From Berberis thunbergii (lineage: Eukaryota; Streptophyta; Magnoliopsida; Ranunculales; Berberidaceae), in the NCBI GenBank assembly GCA_003290165.1, contig QNQO01000598.1:310001-374000 (forward strand): 64,000 bases of DNA, given 5' to 3'. Below are positions 45,618 through 57,748 of this stretch, piece after piece. Position 1 is the first letter of the stretch; the number at the start of each line of letters is the position of its first letter. Under the pieces are notes generated by a model. That model worked only from the letters and a program-made list of their open reading frames with translations, was not told where the DNA came from and ran no database searches. The translations under genes were made by a program, and so were the position numbers.

Positions 45618-45720
45618 AGTTGTTGTGGGAATCACTCCCCCAAGGACACACTTCAACGAAGAAGAAGGTTGTTGCAATGAACGTCCCCCTTCATTACACC
45701 ATTCAAGTTAAAATCGGATC
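45618..45720 (+). repeat. internal LTR-like segment in gypsy element A
   Basis: GTTGTTGTGGGAATCACTCC...CCAAGGACAC...AACGAAGAAGAAGG...GCAATGAACGTCCCCCTT aligns with the LTR B centre (50875-50955: GTCGTGGCGGGAATCAGTCC...). It suggests that recombination or a template switch brought HSP90 sequence and LTR sequence together. Confidence 0.6.
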
Positions 45721-46249
45721 ACAGTTGAACACATTCGCTACAAGCGAAACAACACCAAAGCACACTCTAGGACAACACAAAATCAAAACAGATACAAGAA
45801 GGGCGTGCATGAATCAGCCTTCTACAATCAGAAGGAATGATGTCAACAAACATCAACCAAGCAACAATTAAATAGAAAGACACAACAGACAAACTATTCA
45901 CTAATGGATCATGCGCTGTAACAAAACACCCACAAACAAGCAGATGAACAAAGATGAGTCAAGAAGTTCTGGATAAACGATGATAACAAAACACTAAAAG
46001 TCAAATTAGGCCCTACCACACATTTAGTGCTGGCAACTAGAAAAAATATTGGTAAAAGTTAACAAACTAAAAATATACCAGGTGAAAAGTACAAAATGGA
46101 GAACAACTACTATGACCGTGGAATGCCAAACATTTGAAACAGGATTATCAATAAAATTCCAAATTCAAACCCTCCATCTTAAATTTAAACAGTTAAGTTC
46201 AGTTAAGGTGCCAAAGTCAGACTATGCATTCATTCGTAAAACAGCTAGC

Positions 46250-47110
46250 ACGACCAACATATCGAGATACAAGTAAAAGGTCAGGACATATAAGTCAGAC
46301 GTAAACGTAAAATTCTTGTCTGATCAACCATGAAATAAACTTACAAAAATTTGGACGTATAAGTCAACAAAACCTTCTGGTTGACCAATATGTCGGACCA
46401 CGAAGTAAATCTACAAAAGTCTGGACGTATAAGTCAATACTTACCGTAAAACCTTTTGATCGACCAACATTTCAGACCACGAAGTAAATCTACAAAATAA
46501 AGGACGTATAAGTCAAGACTTGTAAAACCTTCTGGTCGACCAATATGTCGCCACAAAGTAAATCTACAGGAGTCTGGACGTATAAGTCAAGACTTACTTG
46601 TAAAACCTTCTGGTCGACCAATATGTTTGACTACAAAATAAATCTACAAAAGTCTAGATGTATAAGTCAAGACTTACTCGTAAAACCTTCTGGCCGACCA
46701 ATTTTTTGGACCATGAACTAAATCTTCAAAAGTTTGGACGTATAAATCAAGATTTACTCATAAAACCTTTTTGTCCACAAATACGTCGGATCACAAAGTA
46801 AATCTACAAAAGTCTGGACGTATAAGTCAAAATTTACTCATAAAACCTACTGGTTGTTGAATACATCAGATCACAAAGTAAATCTAAAAAATTTTGGACC
46901 TACAACTCAAGACTTACTCGTAAAACTTTCTGTATGACCAATATGTCGGACCACGAAGTAAATCTACAAATGTCTAAAAGTAAAAAAGTCAATACTTACT
47001 CATAAAACCTTTTAGCTCGACTAACGTCGGACCACGAAGTAGATACACAAAAGTCTGAGCGTATAAATCAAGACGTACTCGTAAAGCTTCCTGGGCACAA
47101 GACCTAAGAA
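46250..47110. repeat. tandem array of about 80-bp units in element A
   Basis: About ten to eleven copies of GGACCACGAAGTAAATCTAC...TCTGGACGTATAAGTCAAGAC...CGTAAAACCTTCTGG. It is homologous to the array at 56640-57440 in element B. Tandem arrays between pol and the 3' LTR are characteristic of Tat-lineage gypsy elements. Minus-strand open frames here are repeat artefacts. Confidence 0.9.
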
Positions 47111-47540
47111 ATGAGAGCCTCAGATGGCCAAGAAACGAGCGCAAAGGCAGAAATACAGACAAGTCTAAACTACCAAGATACAAAAAGTACGAATAACGAG
47201 ATCAACACACATTTGTTGTTTATGATCAAATATTGATTGATCCAAGACGATAAATTAATTACAACCAAACCAAATTGCAGACACAATCTGGCAGGAAATG
47301 CAGACAAATTAGAGAGCAATAAAGACAAAACATAAGAGCATCAACAAATAAACACTTGTCATTCATGATTTTATTCAGTTACATCAAGAAAAGAAAACAC
47401 AACAGTTGGAGAGGAAACACTAGAAGTGATCAAATCGTCACTAGCAGGAACATTCAAGGGAAGATGGACAACAATATCAACAACAGGAGGGGACAAAGCT
47501 TTCTCTTTAGCAAAGACAAATGGTGGGGCAGGGTAGGAAG

Positions 47541-48371
47541 GTGGAGATGATGGTTCTTAAGGGAGTAGCACTTAGCCTTGAGAAATTGGGCAATTATGTG
47601 TAGGAAAAATGAGAACTGGCAAAGCACACTTGAGTGTTGCATTTCACATGTATATTTACATCATGATTGAGCATTCAGAATGAAAACTAGTGGAACATTG
47701 TTAAGTTTTATGATTCCTTTTAACTGTTGTGGTTGAGATTATGTATTCTAGTCACTTATGTTGCATGTTATGTGCACATCATGATTGAAGTAGTTAAGAT
47801 GAACAGTGGGGTGCATCATTATTTCTATCACTACTTTCCTTTTTATTTGATAATATTCATTAATTGGGAAATAAATGTTTTGATTCTCCTCATGCCACCT
47901 AGTGCTGCCTCGTTTGCTTGTGTTGTGGCAAATGAGTGTACCCCTATTCTAGTGCAGGTGGTGCTTCAAGAGGTGCCTAGTGATCGTGTTGTCTTCTATC
48001 TAGTCGGATGGCTGAGATGTAGATGTAGGTTAATTTCTCAAGTTTTTTTTGGGTTTTGATGTATTTTATAAGTTAATGTGATTTAGGTGGGAATGTGAGG
48101 TCAAATGTAAAACTTTGATATGGTCGTCACTTTGGTGCATAGTTATGTTTGGTCTAGTTTATTATATTGTGTTCTAGCAGGTGTAACCATTGGCCAAAAG
48201 GGGTTGCGTCACGTCTCAGTTTTTGAGGCATTTCGTTGTCTTGGGAATCATTTTTGTCTGAATCTTTGTGAAAGAAGAAGCGGTTCACCAACCACTACAT
48301 CTGTGGATCCCACCTTATCTTTAAACCTGGCGGTTGCTCGCTCTTTGATCAGTGATTCACCGGCCGCTAGA
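47541..48371. other. no recognisable gene
   Basis: Includes open frames near 47727-48059 and 48120-48370 without recognised domains. It may contain remnants of the ankyrin gene right flank or the copia fragment, but no clear match. Confidence 0.35.
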
Positions 48372-48900
48372 TCAATGAATAATCTCTACCGAGACAGATT
48401 CATTCCCCTTGAAAACCTTTTCATTATTATTCAACTTCTTATAAGTTGTGAACATGGATTTATCACTGCAGATGTGGCTAGTGGCACCAGTATTAATCCA
48501 CCATGTTCTAGGATGATTAACAAGGTTAACTTCAAATATATTTGCACTGATTTGTAACCTTTCAATAAGACATGCAAGAGTATTTGAAAAATTGGCTTGA
48601 GAAGACTTGCCCTCGTTGTCTTCATCATTGCGTTGTTGGCATTCCTTAAGATGACCCTTATTGCCACCGAGATAGCAAGTGCCTTTGAAAATTTTAATGT
48701 TTGCATGGCTTTTGGAGTTAATGTCATTCCCCTTATTATTCGAAGAACACTTCCTTTTATGAGAGTTCCTATGTTTCTTTGTACTAACAATCACATGTGT
48801 TTTTGTTTCAACCGGTGTGCGCCTGTTTTTTCCTCGGTTGTCCTCTTCAATTTTTAACTAGATGATTAAGTCTTCAAGACTGATCTCCATGCACTTGTGT
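48372..48900 (-). pseudogene. Ty1/copia gag-protease fragment
   Basis: On the minus strand: EISLEDLII-stop-LKIEEDNRG, a Lys/Asn-rich linker, the zinc knuckle CYLGGNKGHLKECQ, then RTWWINTGATSHICSDKSMF, the copia protease active-site region with INTGATSHIC where functional enzymes have a D(S/T)G Asp. Gag C-terminus and protease start only. It runs opposite to the other retroelements here and belongs to a different copia family from 34650-39288. Confidence 0.85.
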
Positions 48901-48959
48901 TTTAAGTAGTACTTGAAATCGTTTTTATCTCCCATATTTTTCTATCACACAGAAAAAAC

Positions 48960-49640
48960 ATAATTTATTTGTTATAAGAAATAATACAAATAAAAATAAA
49001 GTATATCATACAGAAAATTTAATTAGACTAAGTACTGTAAAAATAATATCTTAATCAGAGTTTTAGAGTTTATAAACTCTGTATCTAATAAAATAAAAAA
49101 CATTAATATTAATAGAGTTCTAAAATAACATAAACTCTAAGACTTATTGTACAAAACAATATGATGAAATTAATTGTACAAATAAACGTATTATACAAAA
49201 CAATATGTTTAATGTAAAACCAAATACGTTTTTTAGAGTTGTGTGCTCTGGATGTATTTGTAAGATTGTTAAACAAGTAGAGAAACTGTATGTAAATTGT
49301 GAATACAATCCTATTGTCCAAAAAGTGGATTGTGCAAAAGATCTAAGAAACCAATCCAAGCCTGGCCTGGTCCGATCAGAGTTGACCAGTGGCGGCGGAA
49401 CACGCGTGTTGTATTTAACACCATTCAAATTTAACATAGTCTTCGTTCATAAAGACCTATTGTACTCCTTGGGGCACATGTAACTAATAAATAGTATATA
49501 AACAAGCTACAGTTACCTTACATATTAGATATGGCATTAAAGTATTTTTTTTTTATCTCAAAGGACCCTATGTAATTAGTTTATATAGTGTATGAATTAC
49601 TTATTCAATAAATATGGAAATACATAAATTTCCAACCGCA
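48960..49640 (-). repeat. probable copia LTR relic (partner of 63041-63285)
   Basis: The part at 49393-49637 is clearly homologous to 63041-63285 (GTATTTAACACCATTCAAATTT, TTACATATTAGATATGG, TTATTCAATAAATATG...AAATTTCCAA). Read on the minus strand it begins TTGGAAATTTATG, a common copia LTR start, and it lies 5' of the minus-strand gag fragment, as an LTR should. The PBS is not recognisable. Confidence 0.5.
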
Positions 49641-50515
49641 TTTCTGTATTTTTAGAAACAACATAGTTCAGTTTAATCTTTCAATGGTCCCATATGTTAT
49701 TGATTTAATCTAGATGCAAACGTTAAGTGTTTAACTAATTATTATCTGTGTAAAATCTCCAGAGACTATTTTTGTTGTGACTTTGCCTCTTGTGACTTCA
49801 GTTTTGGATGGCTGCAATGTTTGTACATTCACATACATGTCGACAGGAACAAGGAAGACATTTACGATGGAAGGGACCCTAGATAACAGAGGAGTTAATT
49901 ATAGGACTTTAGAAGAACTGTTCGAGATTTCGTAGGAACCAAGAGTTACTATGAGATACAATTTGTTTGTAAGCATGTTAGAAGCTTACAATGACAAAAT
50001 AAGGGATTTTTTGGTAGAGGGTTCCAACCAATCTACCAAGAAGTAAGTTCTATATTATATTCTCTATTGTATAACCTTAGCCTGACATGGATACGAGGTG
50101 TCCGACACATTGAATGAAAAAATCCACTATGGGGAAATGCCCAAACATACCGTGTTATTTTTTTATTCAAACTATAAAATTATTTGCTTAATGTTGATAC
50201 ATATTTATAAAGAAATGAAAGGTGCAAAAGATATGTGAAATAATTGATGATCTAAGCATGGAGTGTCCGTTTTCAGAGTGTCCAATACGTGTCTAACACA
50301 TGATTTTTCTTAATACATTGTGTCCTTGTTATTTTAGGTCTTAACAAAGATACTAATTTTACTAATCAAATTTATGAAGGTTGGAAATAAAACAATCTGC
50401 CGAAGGTACTAAGGAAATTCCAGGCCTGGTGGAAGCTCATGTTCATAGCATTTAAGAAGTATGGGAGCTGTTTAAGATTGGAAGTCAAGCAGATCAGTTG
50501 GATCAGCCATTACTA

Positions 50516-50634
50516 ACGATCTTAGCAGCCGCTCTCATCGGTAAATAGTTTGCATTGAATATTATTTATGATCTAACTTGTTAGAAATTTGATTTTTAAA
50601 TGAATCCCATCTTTTCCAATTTTCATCAAACCTT
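50516..50634. repeat. kinesin exon/intron segment, left duplicate
   Basis: 119 bp from ACGATCTTAGCAGCC through CATCAAACCTT, repeated with small changes at 57618-57748. It ends one base before the gypsy LTR start. Confidence 0.85.
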
Positions 50635-50635
50635 C

Positions 50636-51183
50636 TGACGATACATCAAGTAAGCTTCTAATCACGACTGTACACATGGTATATATCATCTATCACGAGG
50701 AACAAACACTTCGGTCTCAACACGAATAACAGGCCCTATCTAAGAAGCCTGAAAAGGCAAGCCTTCGTTAAAGCCCAAGAGGGCCCCTAATAATAGATCG
50801 TAATCAAAAGCCCGAATCCAAGCCCAACGAATCTCTTTTCTTAGAGAAGAGAGATATGATAGAGGAGACAAGTCGTGGCGGGAATCAGTCCCCGAAGGAC
50901 GTACCTCAATGAAGGAGGAGACTATTGTAAAGAACGTCTCCTTTAATGACGCTCTACATGCTTAAGCCAAGCATAAAATTAATGACGGACATTATATGAG
51001 GTAATAGGAACATTCGACAAAAGGTATGCAAATTCAACTGAATGATACTCTATCCAAATTAAGTCTTATCCCACATATTAATTGACTTAAGCATTAGAGT
51101 GCCCTCGGCCACCAAAAGGTAAACTTTGGTAATATAACCTTGTTTTGCAGGTCAGATATCTAGGAGACCGGATTTGGATGCAT
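50636..51183 (+). repeat. gypsy element B 5' LTR
   Basis: TGACGATACATCAAG to GGATTTGGATGCA, 548 bp, homologous to 43080-43612 and, more distantly, to the LTR beginning at 63394. Confidence 0.9.
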
Positions 51184-51284
51184 CACTTTGGCGCCGTCTG
51201 TGGGAAACAACAATTTCCTCTTCTAAAGATAGTCTTTGTTGGTAATTTCCTTAGCGCGGATCAATAACAGAAAGATTTAGTACA

Positions 51285-52720
51285 AATGGAACATACTACA
51301 AATTCTCAGCTTGGCAACAATCAAGGCAACCTTTTCGCTAGTGAAATTGAATAACAAATCAGGCATATCTCTAATCCAACACTAGGATAACCAATCATGC
51401 CAGACAATGCAGTACCACCACCTGGAATGGTGACCCAACATCCCAGACATCTAGCGGTCCAAAGACAGATCCTCGTGTGGACCAAATAGTGGTCCAAATG
51501 AATTATCTAGTTAAAGTGGTTGAAAAACTCACTAAGGGACGGGTTCCACCTATCAAAAATGTCCAAATGCCACTTCGGCAAAATTCCTCTAACCACATTC
51601 GAGATAACCATGAAACGTCTGCAGAGCTGCGACGATTAAACTTTGAAGGTAGTGAACCGAAGGGAGATGGTTTCCAGACTGATGGAATTCTTCCACAACT
51701 TCTATTCAGGATCAGAGTTACAAATCCCAATGTGCTTTATGAGTTGGCCAGGCCACCATGTTCTAACACACTCATGAAGACCCCTCTGCCTAAAAAGTTC
51801 AGTTCGTCGAAGTTTGAAACTTATGATGGCACTACTGATCCATCAGACCACCTAAGATATCTCTACCACATGATGACATTGAAACAAAGCACAAAGTCCA
51901 TCTTAGGCAGAACTTTTCTGACCAACCTCACGTCTATAGCGATGAGTTGGTTCAGTAGTCTTCCACCCAAATCGATAGATTCTTTCCAAACATTGGCCAC
52001 GACCTTCATCACAAGGTTCATTGACAGTCAGCAGATAAAAAAGGGTCCTCACTATTTTGCTTGACATCAAGCAAAAACTCGATGAAACTATTAGGGAATA
52101 CAATACTCGTTTTACTAACGAGTTAACCATGATCAATGGATGTAGTGACGACACAGCATAGCTAGTTTCACTTTGGGACTAAAAAGATGGTTGTTTTACA
52201 ATTCTCTGAATCTGGATCCTCTGAGAAACATGGCAATCCTATTGGAAACTGCTAAAAAATACATCACCCTCGAGGAGATGTTGGCCGCTAAGAAGAAAAA
52301 TGAGTTTGAGAAGAGATCCTTCCCAACAAACCAAGAAAGGAGAAAGGAAAGAAGAATAAATGATAGGCCGCGGGAGGAAAATGGACAGTAAAAAAGGCAT
52401 CGAACCAATGGGTCTGAATTCAACAAACAAGAACCTAAAAAGCTGCAATGCGAAAGAGCCAGACATGAACGGTCAACGAATGCAGTCAACACAAAGTACA
52501 AACCATTTACAGCTTTGAAAACGAGTTGGGCAAATGTCTTGAAGTCCATGGGAAGCTGAGGGGAGATCTGGCTAGACGAGATAAGAGCAAGTATCGTTCT
52601 TTCCAGAAGGACCATGGACATGATACAAAAGATTGCTACAACTTGAAAGATGAATCTTGTCCTGAATGCAGAGAGGACGACTCAACGAATTTATCGGGTT
52701 GAAAGACAAGCAGTCCAAAG
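51285..52720 (+). pseudogene. gypsy element B gag
   Basis: Begins MEHTTNSQLGNNQGNLFA (51285) with a TAA at about 51351. The longest open part, 51477-52064, contains FETYDGTTDPSDHLRYLYHM, TSIAMSWFSSLPPKSIDSFQ and FITRFIDSQQI, the retrotransposon gag domain. A later part has KYRSFQKDHGHDTKDCYNLK, where the first Cys of the zinc-knuckle-like motif is Arg. Several stops and shifts. Confidence 0.88.
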
Positions 52721-52939
52721 GGAAAGAGACAACATACACTCCCATGGGGTCAAATGAGGAACGATCTAACCGATCACGGAAGTGATCAATTCGAGATTTA
52801 CGGATGAGGTTCCAATACCCAAAGCATTATGTTCAGCACGACAGAATACACACCAAACTCTAACCTTTTTAGAAAAAGATGCACATGGAGTTTATTTCCC
52901 CCATAATGATGCCCTGGTTATTTAAGTATTGATAGCCTG

Positions 52940-55900
52940 AAGGGAGATCAAAAGAGTACTAGTTGACATAGGTAGCTTGGCAAACCTTCTATACCTGACA
53001 GCATTCCGTAAGATGCAATTAAGCGAAGAGATGCTTACACCCAATGACCAACCGATGGTAGGTTTTAGTGGAGAACAATGCCGCTTACTCGGACTAATCA
53101 AATTACCAGTCGAAGCAAGAGCGACTGGTAAACAACGAGTCCTATTAATGATCTTCCTCGTTGTTGATGCACCATCCACATACAACTTGCTTCTAGGAAG
53201 ACCTTGACTACACAAAATGGGTGCAGTATCCTCTACCATGCATCAATGTCTAAAGTATCACATTGATGACGACGTCTAGGCCATTAAAAGAGATCAGCCA
53301 GCCGTGTGTGAACGCCACTAAACAACAATGAAAGCCCCAAGTAGATAACAATCACAGTCATGACCAAAGAAGCCATTACAGGAACCTGATCAATTACAGA
53401 TAAATCACAGCCTGCCAGAGGACAATGCCGATCCAGTTAGTCCAAGAGGCTGACCAAATACTGGACAACCAGAAGAAGAAACAACACCAGTCCATCTGGA
53501 AGGTGAAGAAAGAAGAAAAATAGTCCAGATTGGCACAAAACTTCACCCATAATTAACTAAGCAGCTGATCCAACTGTTGGAAGACAACCGGGACGTCTTC
53601 GTCTGGACAATGAAGGACATGGTAGGCATTGACCCCTTTGTCATCAGGTTACAAGTCAATCCGGATAAGAAACCAGTCTGATAGAAAAGAATGCTAGTTG
53701 CCCTATAATGAAACCAAGCAATCAACAAGGAAGTACATCACTTAATGAATGCAGGGATGATCAAGGAATCCCACTACCCAGACTGGCTAGACAGCATAGT
53801 TTCGGTCAAGAAAAAAATGGGAAATGGAGAGTATGTGTAGACTACACGAACCTAGACAAAGCCTACCCGAAAGATAGTAGCTTCTAAGCTTCATGGGTGT
53901 ATACTCTGGCTACAACCAGATACAATTGCAACCACTAGACCAAAAGAATGCATCTTTCATAACAGAAAAAGGTACGTATTGCTACCGAGTGATGCCATTC
54001 GGACTAAAAAATGCGGGAGCCATGTACCAACGTCTTGTGAATAGAATGTTCAGAGATCAGATTGGCAAGACCATGGAGGTATACATTGATGATATGCTAG
54101 TCAAGAGCCTATGCAAAAAGACTACATCAAAGTCCTCGAGCAAGCATTATCTCAACTCTGAAAGTACAAAATGAAGCTGAACCAAAAAAATGTACGTTGG
54201 TGGAAATCAGGGAAATTCCACATGGTCAATCAAAGAGGGATTGAAGTTGATCCAAACGGATATAAGCGCTCCTCAACATGCAATCGCCTACCAACATTAA
54301 AGGTGTACAAAGCGTCAATGGTAGGATATCAGCCTTGAACAGGTTCATCTTCAGATCATCAGACAAGTGTCGTCCCTTCTTCAAGAACTTGAAAGGTAAC
54401 AAAACGTTTAAATGGAGTTAAGAATGTGAAAAGGCTTTCCAAAGCTTAAAGGCATACATGGGGATCATTGAACTACTATCAAAGCCAAAAACAAGAGAAA
54501 CACTCTACTTGTATGTCAGTTCAACACTATTACGAGAGAAAAACGATACACAAAAGCCAATTTGCTACATCAGCGAGACATTTGCGGACACAGAAGTTAA
54601 TTACCCATCTCTGGAGAAATTAGCTATCACCCTAGTCATATCTTCAAGAAAGTTGCAACCATACTTTCAAGCCCACCCCATCATTGTCATGACCGAACAT
54701 TCACTTTGTTCATTACTGCACAAACCAGAGCTACCCGAAAGAATGGTGAAATGGGCAGTGGAAGTTGGTCAATTTGATATTAGTTATGCTCCTAAGACTG
54801 TAATAAAAGCTTAGGCGTTAGCAGACTTCATCGTTGAGTTCACAGACGTCGACAAACATCGACCGAATTGTAATCAAGAGAAAGAAAACACTGAACCAAC
54901 TACTCATGAATGGATCCTGTGCTGCGATGGAGCATCCAACAAAAAGGGAGCGAAGCTGGAATAATTTTGTACAACTGGGAAGGAGTGAGATTGGAAAATG
55001 CAATAAAATCCAGTTTCAAAGCCTCAAAGAATGAAGTCGTGTATGAAGCAGTGATAGCCGAATTACAATTAGCCAAACACTTCAGAATAAAAGAAGTCAG
55101 CATTTTCATTGGCTCAAAATTGGTGGTCAATCAGTTGAATGACGAATTCCAAGTTAAAGACGTGTGGATGAAAGCCTATCGTCAAAAGGCAAGTGAGCTG
55201 ATCGAAAACTTTAAAGAAATAACCATTCAATGATGCGCAAGAGCAGAAAATGACAAAGTTGACAACTTGGCCAAATAGACATCACGAGTTGAAGAAACCA
55301 ATAACCCACTTGTCACAGTACAAGAGAGCTCAATACTTGAAAATCAAGCATAAGAAACATGTACAACAAATCAGAATAACGATTGGAAGACTCCAATCCT
55401 GTCGTACATAGAAAGCGAAGCACTACCAGCGGATAAGATGGAGGCCCGTAAAATACAAAATAGAGCAGCATGATACACACTAATTAACGACAGATTCTAT
55501 AGAAGGTCTGCCACATGTATGCTGCTAAGATGCCTTTCACCCAACTATTCCAACTATGTTCTACAAGAAATTCATTTCGGCACATGCATAAACCATCCAG
55601 GAGGAAGAACATTAGTTCACAAAGCCTTAACATTGGGATACTACTAGCCAACAATGCAAAAATACACAAATGAAGTAGTTTGAACTTGTGACAAATGTCA
55701 ACGTTTCGCTCCATACACTTACATGCCAGGCCAAAACCTAATCTTGATGAGTAGTCTGTGGCCATTTGCACAATAGGGAATGAACATCGTACGACTAGTT
55801 ACAGTGTCCGACAAAAAGAAATTCCTCTTTGTGGCAATGGATTACTTCACCAAATGGGTAGAAGTAGAACCATTGGCAAAGATTGGAGAAGTTCAAATTG

Positions 55901-56610
55901 AAAACTTTTTATGGAAGGACATAATATACAGATTTGGAATCCCCAGAGTAATTGTCACTGTCAATGGTAAGCAATTCAAGAACAAGAAAGTAAAAAATTG
56001 TATAAAAACTTAAAAATCAAACCACACTTCTCAACACCCACCAACCTACAAGCCAACAGACAAACAAAGGTGACCAACAAAACAATCCTAAAAGCATTTA
56101 AAAAGAAGCTCGAAGCATCAAAATGATTGTGGGTGTCCGAATTGCCAGGCATCCTATGGGCCTACAGAACAACGAAGAGAATTCTAATCGGAGAAACGTC
56201 GTTTGTCCTGGCATACAGATTTGAGGCAATGGTACCAGTAGAAGTTGTGATGCCAACATTCAGAACCAAAGAACCGAACAAAAGATAACAATGAAGCACT
56301 TTGAGTCGGACCGGACCATCTCGATATGAAACAAAGAAAAGCTTCGATTAAAATAGCAGCCTACCAAAAAAAATGGCAAGTTACGACCATAAAAAAATAA
56401 AGCCCCACACATTCAACATTGGCGACTGGGTGCTCAAAAAGGTCAAACTCAATACAAAAGAACTAGGCATGGGTAAACTAAATCAAAACTGAGAAGGACC
56501 ATACAAAGTGGTGAAAATCAACATACCGGTTAGAAGATTCAAAGGGTGAACTACTAAAAAGACCATGGAATGTTGAACACTTGAAGAAGTATTATCAATA
56601 AACTTCCAAA
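52940..56610 (+). pseudogene. gypsy element B pol
   Basis: Protease 52950-53220: VDIGSLANLLYLTAFRKM and VVDAPSTYNLLLGRP, with DIG where DTG is catalytic. RT about 53720-54290, including FGLKNAGAMYQRLVNRMF and the YIDDML core (54081-54098). RNase H 54440-54815: ICYISETFADTEVNYPSLEK, MVKWAVEVGQFDISY. Second RNase H-like domain 54905-55233: AGIILYNWEGVRLENAIKSS, NEVVYEAVIAELQLAK. Integrase 55540-56100: HPGGRTLVHKAL, TCDKCQRFAP zinc-binding part, FLFVAMDYFTKWVEVEPLAK and FGIPRVIVTVNGKQF, where the catalytic Asp of the usual SDNG is lost. Many stops (for example 53838, 54814, 55231, 56011). Confidence 0.9.
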
Positions 56611-56639
56611 TTCTAGGAACCTTTTGTCTCATGTTCCAA

Positions 56640-57440
56640 CAATCTAATCCAGTTAGGACATCAAAGTCAGACTAGGAATTTACTCATAAACCTTTTGGCC
56701 TACCCAAAATGTCGGACCACGAAGCAAGCTTAAAAAAGTCCAGACAAATAAGTCATACTTATCCATAAAACTTCTGGTCCGATCAACCATGAAGTGACTT
56801 AATAAGTCTAGACGTATAAGTCAGACTTACTTGTAAATCTTCTGGCTTGACTAACATGTCGGACCACGAAGTATAATTAAAAGTCTGGACATATAAGTCA
56901 AACTTACTCGTAAAACCTTTGGTCAATCGACATGTCAGGCCACAAAGTGTATTTAAAAGTCTGGACGTATAAGTCAGACTTACTCTTAAATCTTCTGGTC
57001 TGACTAACATGTCGGACCACAAAGTGTGCTTAAACGTCTTGACGTATAAGTCATACTTATTCGTCAATCTTCTGGCCCGACTAACATGTCGGACCGCGAA
57101 GGGTATCTAAAAGTATGAACGTATAAGTTCGACTTACTCGTAAAACTTTTGGTCAACTAACATGTTGGACCACAAAGGGTATCTAAAAGTCTGGACATAA
57201 GTCATACTTATTCATAAAACTTCTAGCCGACCAACATGTCGGACCATGAAGTGTACTTTAAAAAGTCAGAACGTATAAGTCAGACTTACTAAAAAATCTT
57301 TTGGCCCGACCAACAGGTCAGACCAAGAAGTGTACCTAAAGAAGTCAGAACATCTAAGTCAGACTTAGTTGTAAAGCCCCTAATCCGATCACCATATCTG
57401 GCCACTAAGTACATATAACAAGTCGGGACATATAAGTCAG
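56640..57440. repeat. tandem array of about 75-80-bp units in element B
   Basis: About ten copies of GTCGGACCACGAAGTGTA...AGTCTGGACGTATAAGTCAG...CGTAAATCTTCTGGCC. Homologous to 46250-47110 in element A. Confidence 0.9.
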
Positions 57441-57617
57441 ACTCAATCAAAAGTTACAGACAACTAAGAAGAAAGTTCAAAAGCTAAGATTTAGCCAAGT
57501 CCAAACTACTAAGTTAGACAAAGAGATAATGAAACAAGAACTATGAAGTCAGACTATATGTATTATCTACAATTAGATGACAAGGTTAGCCTAGACGTTA
57601 AAAGTCAGGCTACGTTT

Positions 57618-57748
57618 ACGAGCTTAGCAACTGCTCTCATCGGTAAATAATCTGCATTGAATATTATTTATGAATATTATTTATGATCTAACTTGTTAGA
57701 AATTTGATTTTTAAATGAATCCCATTTTCCCAATTTTCATCAAACCTT
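57618..57748. repeat. kinesin exon/intron segment, right duplicate
   Basis: Second copy of 50516-50634 (ACGAGCTTAGCAACTGCTC...CATCAAACCTT), 12 bp longer because GAATATTATTTAT is repeated. It continues without a break into the next kinesin intron and exon. Confidence 0.85.

Larger units (their letters stand above)
43080..47540 (+). mobile_element. Tat-like Ty3/gypsy element A, non-autonomous deletion derivative carrying HSP90
   Basis: Begins with an LTR homologous to 50636-51183, then gag remnants (43715-44960), an HSP90-derived segment (45168-45562), a second internal LTR-like segment (45618-45720), the extreme pol 3' end (46040-46120, homologous to 56480-56600) and a tandem array. Most of pol (protease, RT, RNase H, integrase) is missing. 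No 3' LTR could be found, so the right end is uncertain. Confidence 0.75.
50636..57617 (+). mobile_element. Tat-like Ty3/gypsy element B, degenerate, no 3' LTR seen
   Basis: 5' LTR 50636-51183; PBS region TTTGGCGCCGTCTGTGGGAA (51188-51207); gag, protease, RT, RNase H, an additional RNase H-like domain, integrase; then a tandem array and about 200 bp ending at a duplicated kinesin segment. A second RNase H domain and a 3' tandem array are typical of the Tat lineage. No copy of the LTR occurs between 57440 and 57617, so the element is 3'-truncated or inserted by an unusual route. Confidence 0.88.

Noticed and set aside
48120..48557. 145-codon plus-strand frame
   Set aside because: Its second half is antisense to the clear copia gag-protease fragment on the minus strand; the first half matches nothing known.
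56783..57067. 94-codon repetitive minus-strand protein
   Set aside because: Antisense reading of the gypsy 3' tandem array.
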